24,435 nucleotides of DNA, taken from contig JBAQNP010000034.1 of NCBI GenBank assembly GCA_049303905.1, forward strand, positions 1 to 24,435, in the 5' to 3' direction. A model generated the notes under the pieces. The model had not been told where the DNA came from and ran no database searches. It worked only from the letters and a program-made list of their open reading frames with translations. Shown piece by piece: positions 1 to 7,343 of this stretch (its first letter is position 1; each line of letters opens with the position of its first letter). The DNA is from UBA2206 sp049303905. Lineage in GTDB: Bacteria; Patescibacteriota; Minisyncoccia; Moranbacterales; UBA2206. Position numbers and translations under genes: made by a program.

Positions 1-1
1 T

Positions 2-64
2 GACGACACAGCTATGCTAATCTCCTGCGGACTCTGGAATTACCATCTCGATTCTACGAGCTGA
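2..64 (+). CDS. Possible C-terminal tail of TsaD (partial, runs off window start)
   Basis: An open frame enters from the left edge and ends at TGA 62-64, giving 20 residues with the core DDTAMLISCGLWNY. TsaD/Kae1 proteins (tRNA N6-threonylcarbamoyladenosine synthesis) end with a metal-binding motif of the form TDNAAMIA..GY, and D-x-x-A-M followed by a glycine four residues later fits that pattern. Only a short tail is visible, so this is a tentative match. A second frame (4-87) is also open over the same bases and cannot be excluded. Confidence 0.35.
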   Translation, partial: DDTAMLISCGLWNYHLDSTS

Positions 65-103
65 TCATTCCAGAATCATTAGGATGATTCCATGCGAAAG
101 CAT
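33..103. repeat. Three consecutive hairpins at the end of the first partial gene
   Basis: The arms TCTGGAAT (33-40) and ATTCCAGA (67-74) enclose an inner CTCG/CGAG stem (47-50, 57-60). A 7-bp hairpin GAATCAT-TAGG-ATGATTC follows at 73-90, and then ATGC-GAAA-GCAT at 92-103, which has a GNRA-type tetraloop. The first two share two bases, so they may be alternative folds. No T-tract follows, so this is not a standard intrinsic terminator. Confidence 0.5.
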
Positions 104-144
104 TGTTATTAAGCAACAGGTCTAATATATTAAATGAAAACAAT

Positions 145-642
145 ATGAATGAAGAAAAAACACAATTAGCCTTAATTAAAACAAGTCTAGGTGACATCAA
201 AGTAGAATTATTCGCAGACAGCGCGCCTAAAACCGCTCAAAATTTTTCTGATCTTGCGCAAAAAGGATTCTATAACGGTACGAAATTTCATCGAGTGATC
301 AAGGGTTTTATGATTCAAGCGGGCGATCCACTTTCTAAGGATGATTCACAAAAATCTATGTGGGGAACTGGTGGTCCGGGATATAAATTTAATGATGAAC
401 TTAGTGGCAAGGAAAAGTATCTCCAAGGAACACTAGCGATGGCTAATTCTGGACCAAACACTAACGGCTCTCAATTTTTCATCGTTACTGCCAGCCCCGG
501 AGCACAACTTCCGCCAGCTTATACAGTTTTTGGCAAAGTAGTTTCTGGAATGGACATCGCCCTAAAAATCGAAAACGTCAAAACCGCTCCCAATGATCAG
601 CCGACTGATGATGTGGTGATTTATAATATGGAACTGTTGTAG
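145..642 (+). CDS. Cyclophilin-type peptidyl-prolyl cis-trans isomerase
   Basis: This 165-residue protein is a single cyclophilin domain that catalyses cis-trans isomerisation of peptidyl-proline bonds. Family signatures are FHRVIKGFMIQAGDP (catalytic Arg near residue 50, with Phe and Gln downstream) and NGSQFFI near 108-113. The usual tryptophan and histidine of the W..DGKHVVFG loop are replaced by Gln and Tyr (QLPPAYTVFG), as in many cyclosporin-insensitive bacterial members. The ATG at 145 is preferred over an upstream TTG at 103, because residues after 145 match the family start and the extra 14 residues do not. There is no signal peptide, so it is probably cytoplasmic. A terminator follows at once, so it is probably monocistronic. 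Confidence 0.93.
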   Translation: MNEEKTQLALIKTSLGDIKVELFADSAPKTAQNFSDLAQKGFYNGTKFHRVIKGFMIQAGDPLSKDDSQKSMWGTGGPGYKFNDELSGKEKYLQGTLAMANSGPNTNGSQFFIVTASPGAQLPPAYTVFGKVVSGMDIALKIENVKTAPNDQPTDDVVIYNMELL

Positions 643-673
643 AAATAAAAATTATACTTTTCTCTATAACTAG

Positions 674-700
674 AAAAACCGCTTATGTGGCGGTTTTTTT
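674..700 (+). terminator. Intrinsic terminator after the cyclophilin gene
   Basis: A CCGC/GCGG stem (679-682, 690-693) is extended by A5 on the left and followed by seven T residues. It lies about 30 bases past the stop codon. Confidence 0.85.
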
Positions 701-713
701 GATGGATAATAGT

Positions 714-801
714 AATAGGTATAAAATAGGTATAATTTAGGTATAATTATACCTATCTTGACAATAGGTATAAAATAGGTATAATTTAGGTATAATTATA
801 C
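714..801 (+). repeat. Two exact 39-bp direct repeats built of TAGGTATAA iterons
   Basis: The 39 bases at 714-752 are repeated exactly at 763-801 (period 49). Each copy holds three TAGGTATAA-like units in the same direction. The last unit of copy 1 runs into the perfect 18-bp palindrome TAGGTATAATTATACCTA (738-755). The array surrounds the predicted promoter of the Fic gene, so it is most likely an operator for a dimeric repressor, perhaps the Fic protein itself through its C-terminal winged helix. Confidence 0.85.
758..785 (+). promoter_or_regulatory. Promoter of the Fic gene, embedded in the iterons
   Basis: A perfect -35 TTGACA (758-763) and a perfect -10 TATAAT (780-785) are separated by 16 bases. 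The -10 is itself part of an iteron, so a protein bound to the repeats would block RNA polymerase. Transcription would begin near 792, leaving a short leader of about 22 bases with no Shine-Dalgarno sequence. Confidence 0.75.
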
Positions 802-813
802 TAATTAAAAAAT

Positions 814-2154
814 ATGTTATTTAAATTAGAAGAACCAGATATTTCTAAAATTAATAAAGAAGAAATATTAAAGGCTTTTACTGATAAAAACAAGACTGAT
901 ATTTTAGATTTTGTAAAAAAATCTGCAGAACCCGATTATCTATATTGGGATAAAATTCGCTATAAAGAACCTTCGCCAGAAGGAATTTCTAAAGACGCAC
1001 TTTGGATGATTATTAAGATTTTTCGTGAATCACAAAGCTTGAAGACAAATATTAAGGACAAAAAAGGTAATTTTTTCAAATGGTCTAAGTTGGATTATTT
1101 TGAAGAATTTTTTCATGAACTGGATATGAATACAGGAGGAGAGCTTTTTGTTGAAAAAAATGGATTTAATAAAGCGAATAAGCAAAAATTAATTACTCGA
1201 GGAATAATGGAGGAAGCGATAGCATCTTCTCAATTAGAGGGGGCAGCTACAAGTAGACAAGCCGCAAAAAAACTTTTAAGAGAGGGGAGAGAGCCAATAA
1301 ATAGATCTGAGCAAATGATTGTGAATAGTTATGTGTCCATGAAAATGATAGAGGAAAATTATAAAGACAGAGAAATGAGCATGGATTTGATATTAGAATT
1401 GCATTCGCTTATCACTAAGGATACTTTAGATTCTCAAAATGAAAAACCCAGAATGAGAAATGCTGGAGAACCAGTTTGTGTTACTGATGAAATCAGTGGT
1501 GTTATTTATCATGAGGGTCCAGATATTAAATTTGTAAAAAAAGAATTAGAAGAATTGATAAAGTTTGCTAATGATGAGTCTGAAAAAAAATCCTTTATTC
1601 ATCCAATTATAAAAGCAATCATGCTTCATTTTTGGATGGGTTATTTGCATCCCTTTACAGATGGCAATGGAAGACTTGCTAGGTTATTATTTTATTGGTA
1701 TTTAATAAGAAAAGGTTATTGGGCTTTTGTTTATTTACCAATTTCCAAAGTAATAAAAAAATCTCCCAAACAATATGTAATGGCATATGTTTATAGTGAG
1801 CAAGATAGCAATGATATGACGTATTTTCTGAATTACAATATTAAGAAAATTAAATTAGCTGTGAGTGAGTTTTTAGAATATTTAGAAAAACAATCTGACA
1901 AAAACACTAAAATGAAGAAGAAGTGTGATGCAAAATACAAATTAAATATTAGGCAAATTCAGTTGCTACAATATTTATATGGCGATCCAGACGAGAGAAC
2001 CAGCCTCACGGCGCATATGAATGTAAATCAAGTGACAAAAATGACAGCTAGCAAGGATCTTAAGGATTTACTGAAAAAGGGATTTTTAACTTTAACAAAG
2101 CAAGGAAGGAATGTCTATTATTTTGGAACTGAAAAAATTAAGGAATTGTTTTAG
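814..2154 (+). CDS. Fic family protein (AMPylator) with C-terminal winged helix
   Basis: The 446-residue protein carries the Fic core HPFTDGNGRLAR at residues 279-290. The histidine is the general base and the DGNGR stretch binds the ATP phosphates; the family usually transfers AMP to a hydroxyl of a target protein. The motif SSQLEG (138-143) matches the inhibitory helix signature [S/T]xxxE[G/N], placed N-terminal to the Fic core as in class II, auto-inhibited Fic proteins. Residues from about 375 to the end resemble a winged helix (N-Q-V-T-K-M-T-A-S-K-D-L, then a basic wing). All expected catalytic residues are present. No antitoxin gene adjoins it, which fits internal inhibition. The iteron promoter upstream suggests tight, possibly autogenous control. 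The target is unknown. Confidence 0.92.
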   Translation: MLFKLEEPDISKINKEEILKAFTDKNKTDILDFVKKSAEPDYLYWDKIRYKEPSPEGISKDALWMIIKIFRESQSLKTNIKDKKGNFFKWSKLDYFEEFFHELDMNTGGELFVEKNGFNKANKQKLITRGIMEEAIASSQLEGAATSRQAAKKLLREGREPINRSEQMIVNSYVSMKMIEENYKDREMSMDLILELHSLITKDTLDSQNEKPRMRNAGEPVCVTDEISGVIYHEGPDIKFVKKELEELIKFANDESEKKSFIHPIIKAIMLHFWMGYLHPFTDGNGRLARLLFYWYLIRKGYWAFVYLPISKVIKKSPKQYVMAYVYSEQDSNDMTYFLNYNIKKIKLAVSEFLEYLEKQSDKNTKMKKKCDAKYKLNIRQIQLLQYLYGDPDERTSLTAHMNVNQVTKMTASKDLKDLLKKGFLTLTKQGRNVYYFGTEKIKELF

Positions 2155-2180
2155 GAAAATAAAAATATTTTTGAAACAAA

Positions 2181-2219
2181 AAAACAGGCAGGGTCGAAGT
2201 TCTCGACGCCTGCCTTTTT
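2181..2219. terminator. Bidirectional terminator between Fic and the small minus-strand gene
   Basis: A GGCAGG/CCTGCC stem, an inner GTCGA/TCGAC stem and an AGTTC loop are flanked by an A-run on the left and T5 on the right, so it can act in both directions between the convergent genes. Confidence 0.85.
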
Positions 2220-2256
2220 GTTAAATTATTCTGCTTCGAGAAATAACTCGATTTCT

Positions 2257-2574
2257 CTAATGATTTTTTTTGCAAAGGATATCATCGTTTGGACAATCAC
2301 GCCCAAAAACTGATTTACAGCTATAGCTATCAAAATAAGCTGAGGGGATTTTTCCTGCATGATAAAAACCAGCACCAACAAATGTCATTTCATCGAAATT
2401 TATGTTATAGTCATACCTTGATTGTTTTAGATAGTCGAAATGAGACATTATCCCATTAAGAATAAGAAATACCGTTATTTCATCTTTGATGGAAATTGCG
2501 ATAAACTTACTTCGAAATCTATCTTCTTTCTTTTCCCACCCAGGCTGTGCATAATTTTTAACTGTAATATTCAT
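2257..2574 (-). CDS. Small hypothetical protein, 105 residues
   Basis: I do not recognise this protein. It is soluble-looking, with a hydrophobic strand near residues 30-40 (ITVFLILNGI), aromatic residues and two C-terminal cysteine pairs (Y-S-C-K and R-D-C-P...L-C-K). The start at 2574 is chosen because AAGGAG lies at a proper distance before this ATG; an in-frame ATG 33 bases upstream lacks one. It converges on the Fic gene and shares the bidirectional terminator. Its strong Shine-Dalgarno contrasts with neighbours that have none. Confidence 0.65.
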   Translation of the reverse strand: MNITVKNYAQPGWEKKEDRFRSKFIAISIKDEITVFLILNGIMSHFDYLKQSRYDYNINFDEMTFVGAGFYHAGKIPSAYFDSYSCKSVFGRDCPNDDILCKKNH

Positions 2575-2712
2575 GCCCTTCTCCTTTTTTAGATTATTAA
2601 TGTGCATTATTAAGATGTTTATTTTCTGATTTTTATCCTAACAAAGCATTATATGTTAAATTTCATAACTTGTCATTAATAAAGACCTACTTATTGTATT
2701 AGCATAACATAT

Positions 2713-2741
2713 TTGCTTTATTTTAAGCATTATGCTACAAT
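2713..2741 (+). promoter_or_regulatory. Promoter of the first TrmB-type regulator
   Basis: TTGCTT (2713-2718), 17 bases, TACAAT (2736-2741). The predicted transcript starts near 2748, at the edge of the operator-like sequence that follows. Confidence 0.6.
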
Positions 2742-2747
2742 AATAAT

Positions 2748-2768
2748 GTTGACATAATTGACGACACC
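2748..2768 (+). promoter_or_regulatory. Operator-like site at the TrmB1 transcription start
   Basis: The sequence GTTGACATAATTGACGACACC lies between the -10 box and the start codon. It resembles the site at the same place in front of the second TrmB gene (GTTGAC, ATAATT and CGTC/GACG blocks, differing by a one-base indel). Autoregulation is an inference from this shared position. Confidence 0.45.
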
Positions 2769-2769
2769 T

Positions 2770-3513
2770 ATGAAAAATGAACTACAAAAAGAGCTTTTAG
2801 CAACAGGCTTAAGTGAAAATGAATCGGCTATATATTTGTCTGCTTTGGAGTTGGGTGAGACGACAGTGAGTCGCTTAGCTAAAAAGGCTGGGGTCAAAAG
2901 AACCACGGCCTATTTAGTGCTTGAGTCTTTGAAGGAAAAAGGCTTAATCAGCTCACTTAAAAAAGAATCGGCGTCAGTCTTTTTTGCTGAAGATCCAAAA
3001 AAACTTCACGATATTTTGGAAGAACGCAAGGAAAAAATTGACAAGATTATGCCACAACTTTTGGCGTTTACGAATATGATTGATAAAAAGCCAGAGATTC
3101 GCTATTTTGATGGAGATGAAGGAATCAAGGAGGTTTATCGAGATTCGCTAAAATATCCCAAGAGTGAGATATTAACTTGGTTTGCCGAAAATTTTTCAAG
3201 CCACTTTGAAGAAGCTTTTTTTGTTGAGGAGTATATTCCCAAAAGAATAAAAAACAAAATTTGGGCAAGGGCAATTTTGCCAGACAATCAATTTATCCGA
3301 GAGTGGGTCAAAAATGATCAAGCCCATTTTCGAAAATCAAAATTAATTTCAGCTGAAAAATATCCAATTTCAATTGAATTAAATATCTACGGGAAAAATA
3401 AAGTCGGTATTGTTTCCTATGAAGAAAAATTTGCCATTATAATAGAAAGTCAAAAAATTCACAGCAGTCTAAAAAGCATTTTTGAAGCTATGTGGAATTT
3501 ATTGCCGGAATAA
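2770..3513 (+). CDS. TrmB-type transcriptional regulator (paralogue 1)
   Basis: The 247-residue protein has an N-terminal winged helix-turn-helix of TrmB type (about residues 10-75: LSENESAIYLSAL, then VSRLAKKAGVKRTTAYLVLESL). A short coiled linker follows, then a C-terminal ligand-binding-like region with YFDGDEGIKEVYRD and NKVGIVSYEEKFAIIIES. The recognition helix shares K-R-T-T-x-Y with the two other TrmB genes in this window. The ATG at 2770 is chosen; an in-frame TTG at 2758 would sit inside the operator-like site. There is no Shine-Dalgarno. TrmB proteins commonly sense sugars or other metabolites, but the ligand here cannot be read from the sequence. Confidence 0.85.
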   Translation: MKNELQKELLATGLSENESAIYLSALELGETTVSRLAKKAGVKRTTAYLVLESLKEKGLISSLKKESASVFFAEDPKKLHDILEERKEKIDKIMPQLLAFTNMIDKKPEIRYFDGDEGIKEVYRDSLKYPKSEILTWFAENFSSHFEEAFFVEEYIPKRIKNKIWARAILPDNQFIREWVKNDQAHFRKSKLISAEKYPISIELNIYGKNKVGIVSYEEKFAIIIESQKIHSSLKSIFEAMWNLLPE

Positions 3514-3521
3514 TTTTAATT

Positions 3522-3550
3522 TTGTAATATTTTATACTTAGCGATATACT
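3522..3550 (+). promoter_or_regulatory. Promoter with leaderless geometry before a 21-codon sORF
   Basis: TTGTAA (3522-3527), 17 bases, TATACT (3545-3550), then six bases and ATG at 3557. The -35-to-ATG distance of 35 bases equals that of the ruvA and third TrmB promoters. If the sORF is not real, this may be a distal promoter of polA. Confidence 0.55.
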
Positions 3551-3556
3551 AATAAT

Positions 3557-3622
3557 ATGCCAAACAAACCAAAAATATCGAAAGGTGAAAATGCATCGTT
3601 TTGGAAAATTAAATCCAATTAA
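3557..3622 (+). CDS. Candidate leaderless 21-residue peptide
   Basis: A 21-codon frame begins six bases after a good -10 box and ends at TAA 3620-3622. The peptide is basic. Its core SKGENASFW recalls the K/S-G-E-N-N-P-F-W/Y pattern of the NUMOD3 DNA-binding motif of homing endonucleases, so it could be a remnant. The evidence is position relative to the promoter plus this weak resemblance. Confidence 0.3.
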   Translation: MPNKPKISKGENASFWKIKSN

Positions 3623-3623
3623 C

Positions 3624-3723
3624 GATACAGGTAATATATACAGGTAAGTTATAAAAGTGGCTAAATATAAGGTTTTGCTGTATATAATTAAGTTATTATG
3701 ATACAGGTAATATATACAGGTAA
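3624..3723 (+). repeat. Two exact 24-bp direct repeats in the polA leader
   Basis: A 24-base sequence at 3624-3647 recurs exactly at 3700-3723 (period 76). Each copy holds two ATACAGGTAA units 13 bases apart, so there are four units in all. A candidate -10 TATAAT (3683-3688) lies between the copies and the second copy ends 15 bases before the polA ATG. The layout is that of a repressor operator with two flanking sites; it differs in sequence from the Fic iterons. Confidence 0.8.
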
Positions 3724-3738
3724 TTAATATTTTATTTT

Positions 3739-6474
3739 ATGTCTGGAAAGAAAAAACTTATCCTAATTGACGGCAATGCGATCATCCATCGGTCGTATCA
3801 CGCGCTTCCGCCATTGACGACTAAAAGCGGGGAATTGGTCAATGCAGTTTATGGATTTGCGTCCACAATGCTGAGCGTTATTTCTAAATTTCAGCCGGAC
3901 TATATTCTGGCGACTTTTGATTTGGCGGGACCGACTTTTCGCCATGAGGAATATAAGGAATATAAAGCTACCCGGACAAAAGCGCCGGATGAACTATATC
4001 AACAAATTGAACGAGTGAAAGAAGTAGTGCGAGCGATGGGGATTCCGATTTATGAAAAGGCGGGGTTTGAAGCAGATGACGTGATTGGGACGATGATTAG
4101 AAAATCAGAAAATGATTATTCTGACATTGAAAACATTATTGTGACAGGGGATTTGGACACGGTGCAATTGGTGAGTGAAAAAACTCAAGTTTATACCATG
4201 CGCAGAGGACTCACTGATTCGGTGATGTATACGCCCGCGAAAGTTTTTGAAAGGTATGGTTTGAAACCAAATCAGATAATTGATTATAAGGGTTTACGCG
4301 GGGATCCGTCGGATAATATTTTGGGTGTCAAGGGTATTGGAGAAAAAACAGCTTCTTCTTTGCTTCAAAAATATGGAACAATTGAAGGAGTGTATGAAAA
4401 TATCGCTGAAATTAAAGGGTCAGTCAAGGAAAAATTGGAACGGGACAAAATGCAAGCTATTCAAAGTAAGAGCTTGGCGACAATTCGCAAGGATGTTCCT
4501 GTGGAATTGAATTTGGAAGAAGCTAGGACGCACGAATTTGATCGGCAAAAATTGGTGAAACTTTTTCAGGAGTTAACTTTTTACTCGCTAATAAAGCGTA
4601 TTCCAGAGTCGAAAAATTTTAGTACTACAAATTTACAAATCGATTACAAATCTACAGATAATTCCGGAATTAAGGATTTTAAGTATGAATTAATTACGGA
4701 TGATAAAGCGGAAGAATTTTTTAGGAATTTAAATGCGCAAAAAGAAGTTGCGATTACGCTCAGAACCTCACCCCAACCCTCTCCTTATCAAGGAGAGGGG
4801 GTTAAAGGCATAGCTTTTTCTTGGAAAACAGGACGAGCGGGATATATCGCCTTCGGCGAAGTCAAAAGTCACCTGTCTGCCGACGAGGCAGGAAAGTCAA
4901 ATGTCAAAAGTATTTTGGAAAATGAAAGTATCAATAAGATTGGATATGATTTGAAAAATAGCATAAAAATATTAAAAGAAAATAATATTGAACTAAAAGG
5001 TAAAATGTATGATGTGATGCTTTCTGCTTATGTTTTGAATCCGGGAGGAAAACAGGAATTTTCTAGATTAGTCTTAGAACAGCTAGGTGAAGAAGTAGCT
5101 CCTGAAAAAAAGAAAGGACAGCTGGGATTGGATATGGAAACACAAGAAGAAGTTGCAAGCAAGGAATGTGCAGTAGCTGATTATGTTTTTAAATTGAAAG
5201 AAATTTTTTCACAAAAAATTGAAAAAATTTCCAAGGAGCAGGGGAGGGATAATAATTTGGAAAATGTTTTTTCTAAAATCGAAATGCCATTGGTTGAAAT
5301 TTTAGCAGAAATGGAAACCCATGGAGTGAAACTAAACACAGTTATTTTCAAAGGCATTGCTGAAAAAATAAATGCGCGGATTATAAATCTGGAAAAAAAC
5401 ATTTATGATTTGGCCGGAACGCAGTTTAATATCAATTCTCCTAAGCAATTGGCGGAAATTCTTTTTGTGAAACTTAAAATTCCAACGACGGACATCAAAA
5501 AAGGCAAGACCGGATTTTCTACTGCTTCAGCTGAATTACAAAAAATAAAAGGGGAATTTAAGATTGCGCAAATTATCGAAGAATATCGAGAAATTTTCAA
5601 ACTAAAAACCACCTATCTCGATGCTCTACCATTGCTTGTAGATGAAAATTCCCGCATTCACACAACATTCAATCAAGCCGTCACCGCGACAGGGCGTTTG
5701 TCTTCCTCGGAACCTAATTTGCAAAACATTCCAATTCGCACTGATCTTGGGCAACTGCTTCGCGTAGCTTTTGAAGCGGAAGCAGGATATAAATTAGTAG
5801 CGGCTGACTATTCACAAATTGATCTTCGCGCCGTGGCGCATGTTTCGGGCGACAAAAAAATGATCGAACTTTTTCACGCTGGGTCTGACATTCACAGTGC
5901 TACCGCTTCTGAAATCAACAAGGTTTCAATTTCGCAAGTGACTCAGAAAATGCGAAGTTCGGCCAAGGCTTTGAATTTTGGTGTGATATATGGCATGAGC
6001 GTTTTTGGTTTTTCTGTTTCTGCGGGAATTTCTCGCGATGACGCTAAAAAATTTATCGACGCTTATTTTGAAAAATTTACTGGCGTGGCGCAGTATATGA
6101 AATCGACCAAAGAATTTGCCAAAACTAATGGCTACGTCGAAACCGAAATGGGTCGCCGTCGCTATATCCCAGAAATAAATTCTTCAAATTTTATGGTGCA
6201 AAACTCAGCTGAGCGAATGGCGATCAATATGCCGATTCAAGGGATGTCGGCTGATATTGTGAAACTTGCGATGATAGCGGTGTATGAAGAATATAAAAAT
6301 AATTCAGATGTAAAAATAATTTTGCAAGTGCATGATGAAATAATTTTAGAAGTTAAAGAAGAAATTGCTCAGGAAGTGGCCAAGAAAGTTAAAGAAATTA
6401 TGGAAGGTGTTTATAAACTCAAAGTCCCACTAGTGGTAGATGTGAAGGTGGGGGATAATTGGGGGGAGATTTAG
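3739..6474 (+). CDS. polA: DNA polymerase I with dead proofreading domain
   Basis: The 911-residue family A polymerase has an intact N-terminal 5'-3' exonuclease (EADDVIG, TGDLDTVQ, KGLRGDPSDNI) for primer and flap removal. The central 3'-5' exonuclease-like region (about 310-500) has lost its metal ligands: the DTE position reads T-L-R (340-342) and later aspartates are not recognisable. The polymerase domain has motif A DYSQIDLR (D690), motif B RSSAKALNFGVIYG (K743, F747) and motif C VHDE (865-867). Motif A has Asp695 where the family has glutamate. Palindromic repeats are inserted in frame at residues 343-355 and about 371-385, both in the dead domain. Phe747 predicts discrimination against dideoxynucleotides. 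Upstream repeats suggest regulated expression. Confidence 0.97.
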   Translation: MSGKKKLILIDGNAIIHRSYHALPPLTTKSGELVNAVYGFASTMLSVISKFQPDYILATFDLAGPTFRHEEYKEYKATRTKAPDELYQQIERVKEVVRAMGIPIYEKAGFEADDVIGTMIRKSENDYSDIENIIVTGDLDTVQLVSEKTQVYTMRRGLTDSVMYTPAKVFERYGLKPNQIIDYKGLRGDPSDNILGVKGIGEKTASSLLQKYGTIEGVYENIAEIKGSVKEKLERDKMQAIQSKSLATIRKDVPVELNLEEARTHEFDRQKLVKLFQELTFYSLIKRIPESKNFSTTNLQIDYKSTDNSGIKDFKYELITDDKAEEFFRNLNAQKEVAITLRTSPQPSPYQGEGVKGIAFSWKTGRAGYIAFGEVKSHLSADEAGKSNVKSILENESINKIGYDLKNSIKILKENNIELKGKMYDVMLSAYVLNPGGKQEFSRLVLEQLGEEVAPEKKKGQLGLDMETQEEVASKECAVADYVFKLKEIFSQKIEKISKEQGRDNNLENVFSKIEMPLVEILAEMETHGVKLNTVIFKGIAEKINARIINLEKNIYDLAGTQFNINSPKQLAEILFVKLKIPTTDIKKGKTGFSTASAELQKIKGEFKIAQIIEEYREIFKLKTTYLDALPLLVDENSRIHTTFNQAVTATGRLSSSEPNLQNIPIRTDLGQLLRVAFEAEAGYKLVAADYSQIDLRAVAHVSGDKKMIELFHAGSDIHSATASEINKVSISQVTQKMRSSAKALNFGVIYGMSVFGFSVSAGISRDDAKKFIDAYFEKFTGVAQYMKSTKEFAKTNGYVETEMGRRRYIPEINSSNFMVQNSAERMAINMPIQGMSADIVKLAMIAVYEEYKNNSDVKIILQVHDEIILEVKEEIAQEVAKKVKEIMEGVYKLKVPLVVDVKVGDNWGEI
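4766..4803 (+). repeat. In-frame palindromic repeat inside polA
   Basis: Stem arms CTCTCCTT (4779-4786) and AAGGAGAG (4790-4797) around ATC, with CCTCACCCC to the left and GGGGGTT to the right. It is translated as TSPQPSPYQGEG. The same element type, in the same frame, gives APSPYKGEG in the FemAB-like gene. Confidence 0.8.
4848..4892 (+). repeat. Second palindromic insertion in polA
   Basis: A CGCC-TTC-GGCG hairpin (4848-4858) is followed by the partial palindrome with arms CTGCC (4877-4881) and GGCAG (4887-4891). GTCAAAAGT-type direct repeats flank it (4861-4869 and about 4902-4911). The translated stretch has no counterpart in the usual polymerase I fold. Confidence 0.55.
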
Positions 6475-6493
6475 TCTTTCCTAAAACTGAGCG

Positions 6494-7210
6494 TTAGATC
6501 CTTTCCCAAAGCATTTCGTAAATTTTTTTCATAGATTTGGCTATACTTTCGGATTCAATGATCAGTCCAATTTTGTCAGCATAAGACATAAAAGCAACTT
6601 TATTATTATAAATATTTATTTCAATTGGTATATTGAAATCTTTGATTAATTTTGTCTCACTCAGTTCTTCTTTATCCAACTTGGCCCGTTGAGAATAGAG
6701 TTTGTCTTTTGGGGCTATGCGCAAAGCACGAATATTTTTCTTTTTTCTTTCTTCTACATAATCCACGGGAAAAGTATCAAAAGTTTTAAAAATTTCTGAA
6801 GTATTGAATTCTAATATTTCTACCGGATTTTCATTAAGAGTATCTTTATAAACCTTTAAAATTCCTTCCGTATCTTCAAAAAATAAAACTTTGGGCCTCA
6901 CTTCTCTTTTATTATGGATAGACTCTAGCTCAGGCAAAACATTTTCAAAGCTTTTTTGATATGCTTGAAAGCGCTCTGCTAAATTTTTTGGATTTTCTGC
7001 TAAATATTGATGGTAGCCTTCTTTCTTAGTTTTTAAAACAAATCCTTTCTTGACCATACCTTCCAAAACCGAATAAGCCGTGGTTCTTTTAACCGTGGCT
7101 TTTTGGGCAATTCTCTGAGCGGAAGTCTGTCCCGATTCTAGAGCTGCCAAATATATCCTGGCTTCATTGGGGGACATACCTAGGTTAGTTAATATTAGTT
7201 CACTAATCAT
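6494..7210 (-). CDS. TrmB-type transcriptional regulator (paralogue 2)
   Basis: The 238-residue protein has the same plan as the first TrmB gene: an N-terminal winged helix (LGMSPNEARIYLAALESGQTS, then KRTTAYSVLEGM) and a C-terminal region with LFFEDTEGILKVYKDTL and NKVAFMSYADKIGLIIES. It is convergent with polA, only 19 bases apart, with no clear terminator between them. Its promoter region carries a dyad related to the one before paralogue 1. It has no Shine-Dalgarno. The ligand and targets are unknown; the operator position suggests self-control and perhaps cross-talk with paralogue 1. Confidence 0.85.
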   Translation of the reverse strand: MISELILTNLGMSPNEARIYLAALESGQTSAQRIAQKATVKRTTAYSVLEGMVKKGFVLKTKKEGYHQYLAENPKNLAERFQAYQKSFENVLPELESIHNKREVRPKVLFFEDTEGILKVYKDTLNENPVEILEFNTSEIFKTFDTFPVDYVEERKKKNIRALRIAPKDKLYSQRAKLDKEELSETKLIKDFNIPIEINIYNNKVAFMSYADKIGLIIESESIAKSMKKIYEMLWERI

Positions 7211-7223
7211 AAAGTTTACTTAT

Positions 7224-7244
7224 GTTGACGATAATTTCGTCGTC
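7224..7244 (-). promoter_or_regulatory. Operator-like dyad before TrmB paralogue 2
   Basis: On the plus strand the site reads GTTGACGATAATTTCGTCGTC, with arms GACGA and TCGTC. It lies just downstream of the -10 box, as in paralogue 1. Confidence 0.5.
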
Positions 7245-7254
7245 TAATAATTTA

Positions 7255-7283
7255 AGTATAATATATCATCTGAAATATGTCAA
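7255..7283 (-). promoter_or_regulatory. Promoter of TrmB paralogue 2
   Basis: On the minus strand, TTGACA (7283-7278) and TATACT (7260-7255) are 17 bases apart. The predicted start near 7248 leaves about 38 bases of leader containing the dyad. Confidence 0.75.
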
Positions 7284-7343
7284 TATGTGGCTAAAATAAA
7301 GGAATAATTAAGATAATGAAAATACTATCTAAAGACGAAGTAA

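Noticed and set aside
1..103. tmRNA or tRNA 3' end
   Set aside because: There are hairpins but no T-loop consensus, no CCA end and no recognisable tag frame.
714..801. CRISPR array from the 39-bp repeats
   Set aside because: Only two copies with a 10-base spacer, and the repeats contain a promoter; no cas genes are present.
3624..3723. Replication origin iterons
   Set aside because: Four short units before polA, with no DnaA boxes, no dnaA or dnaN nearby and no unwinding region.
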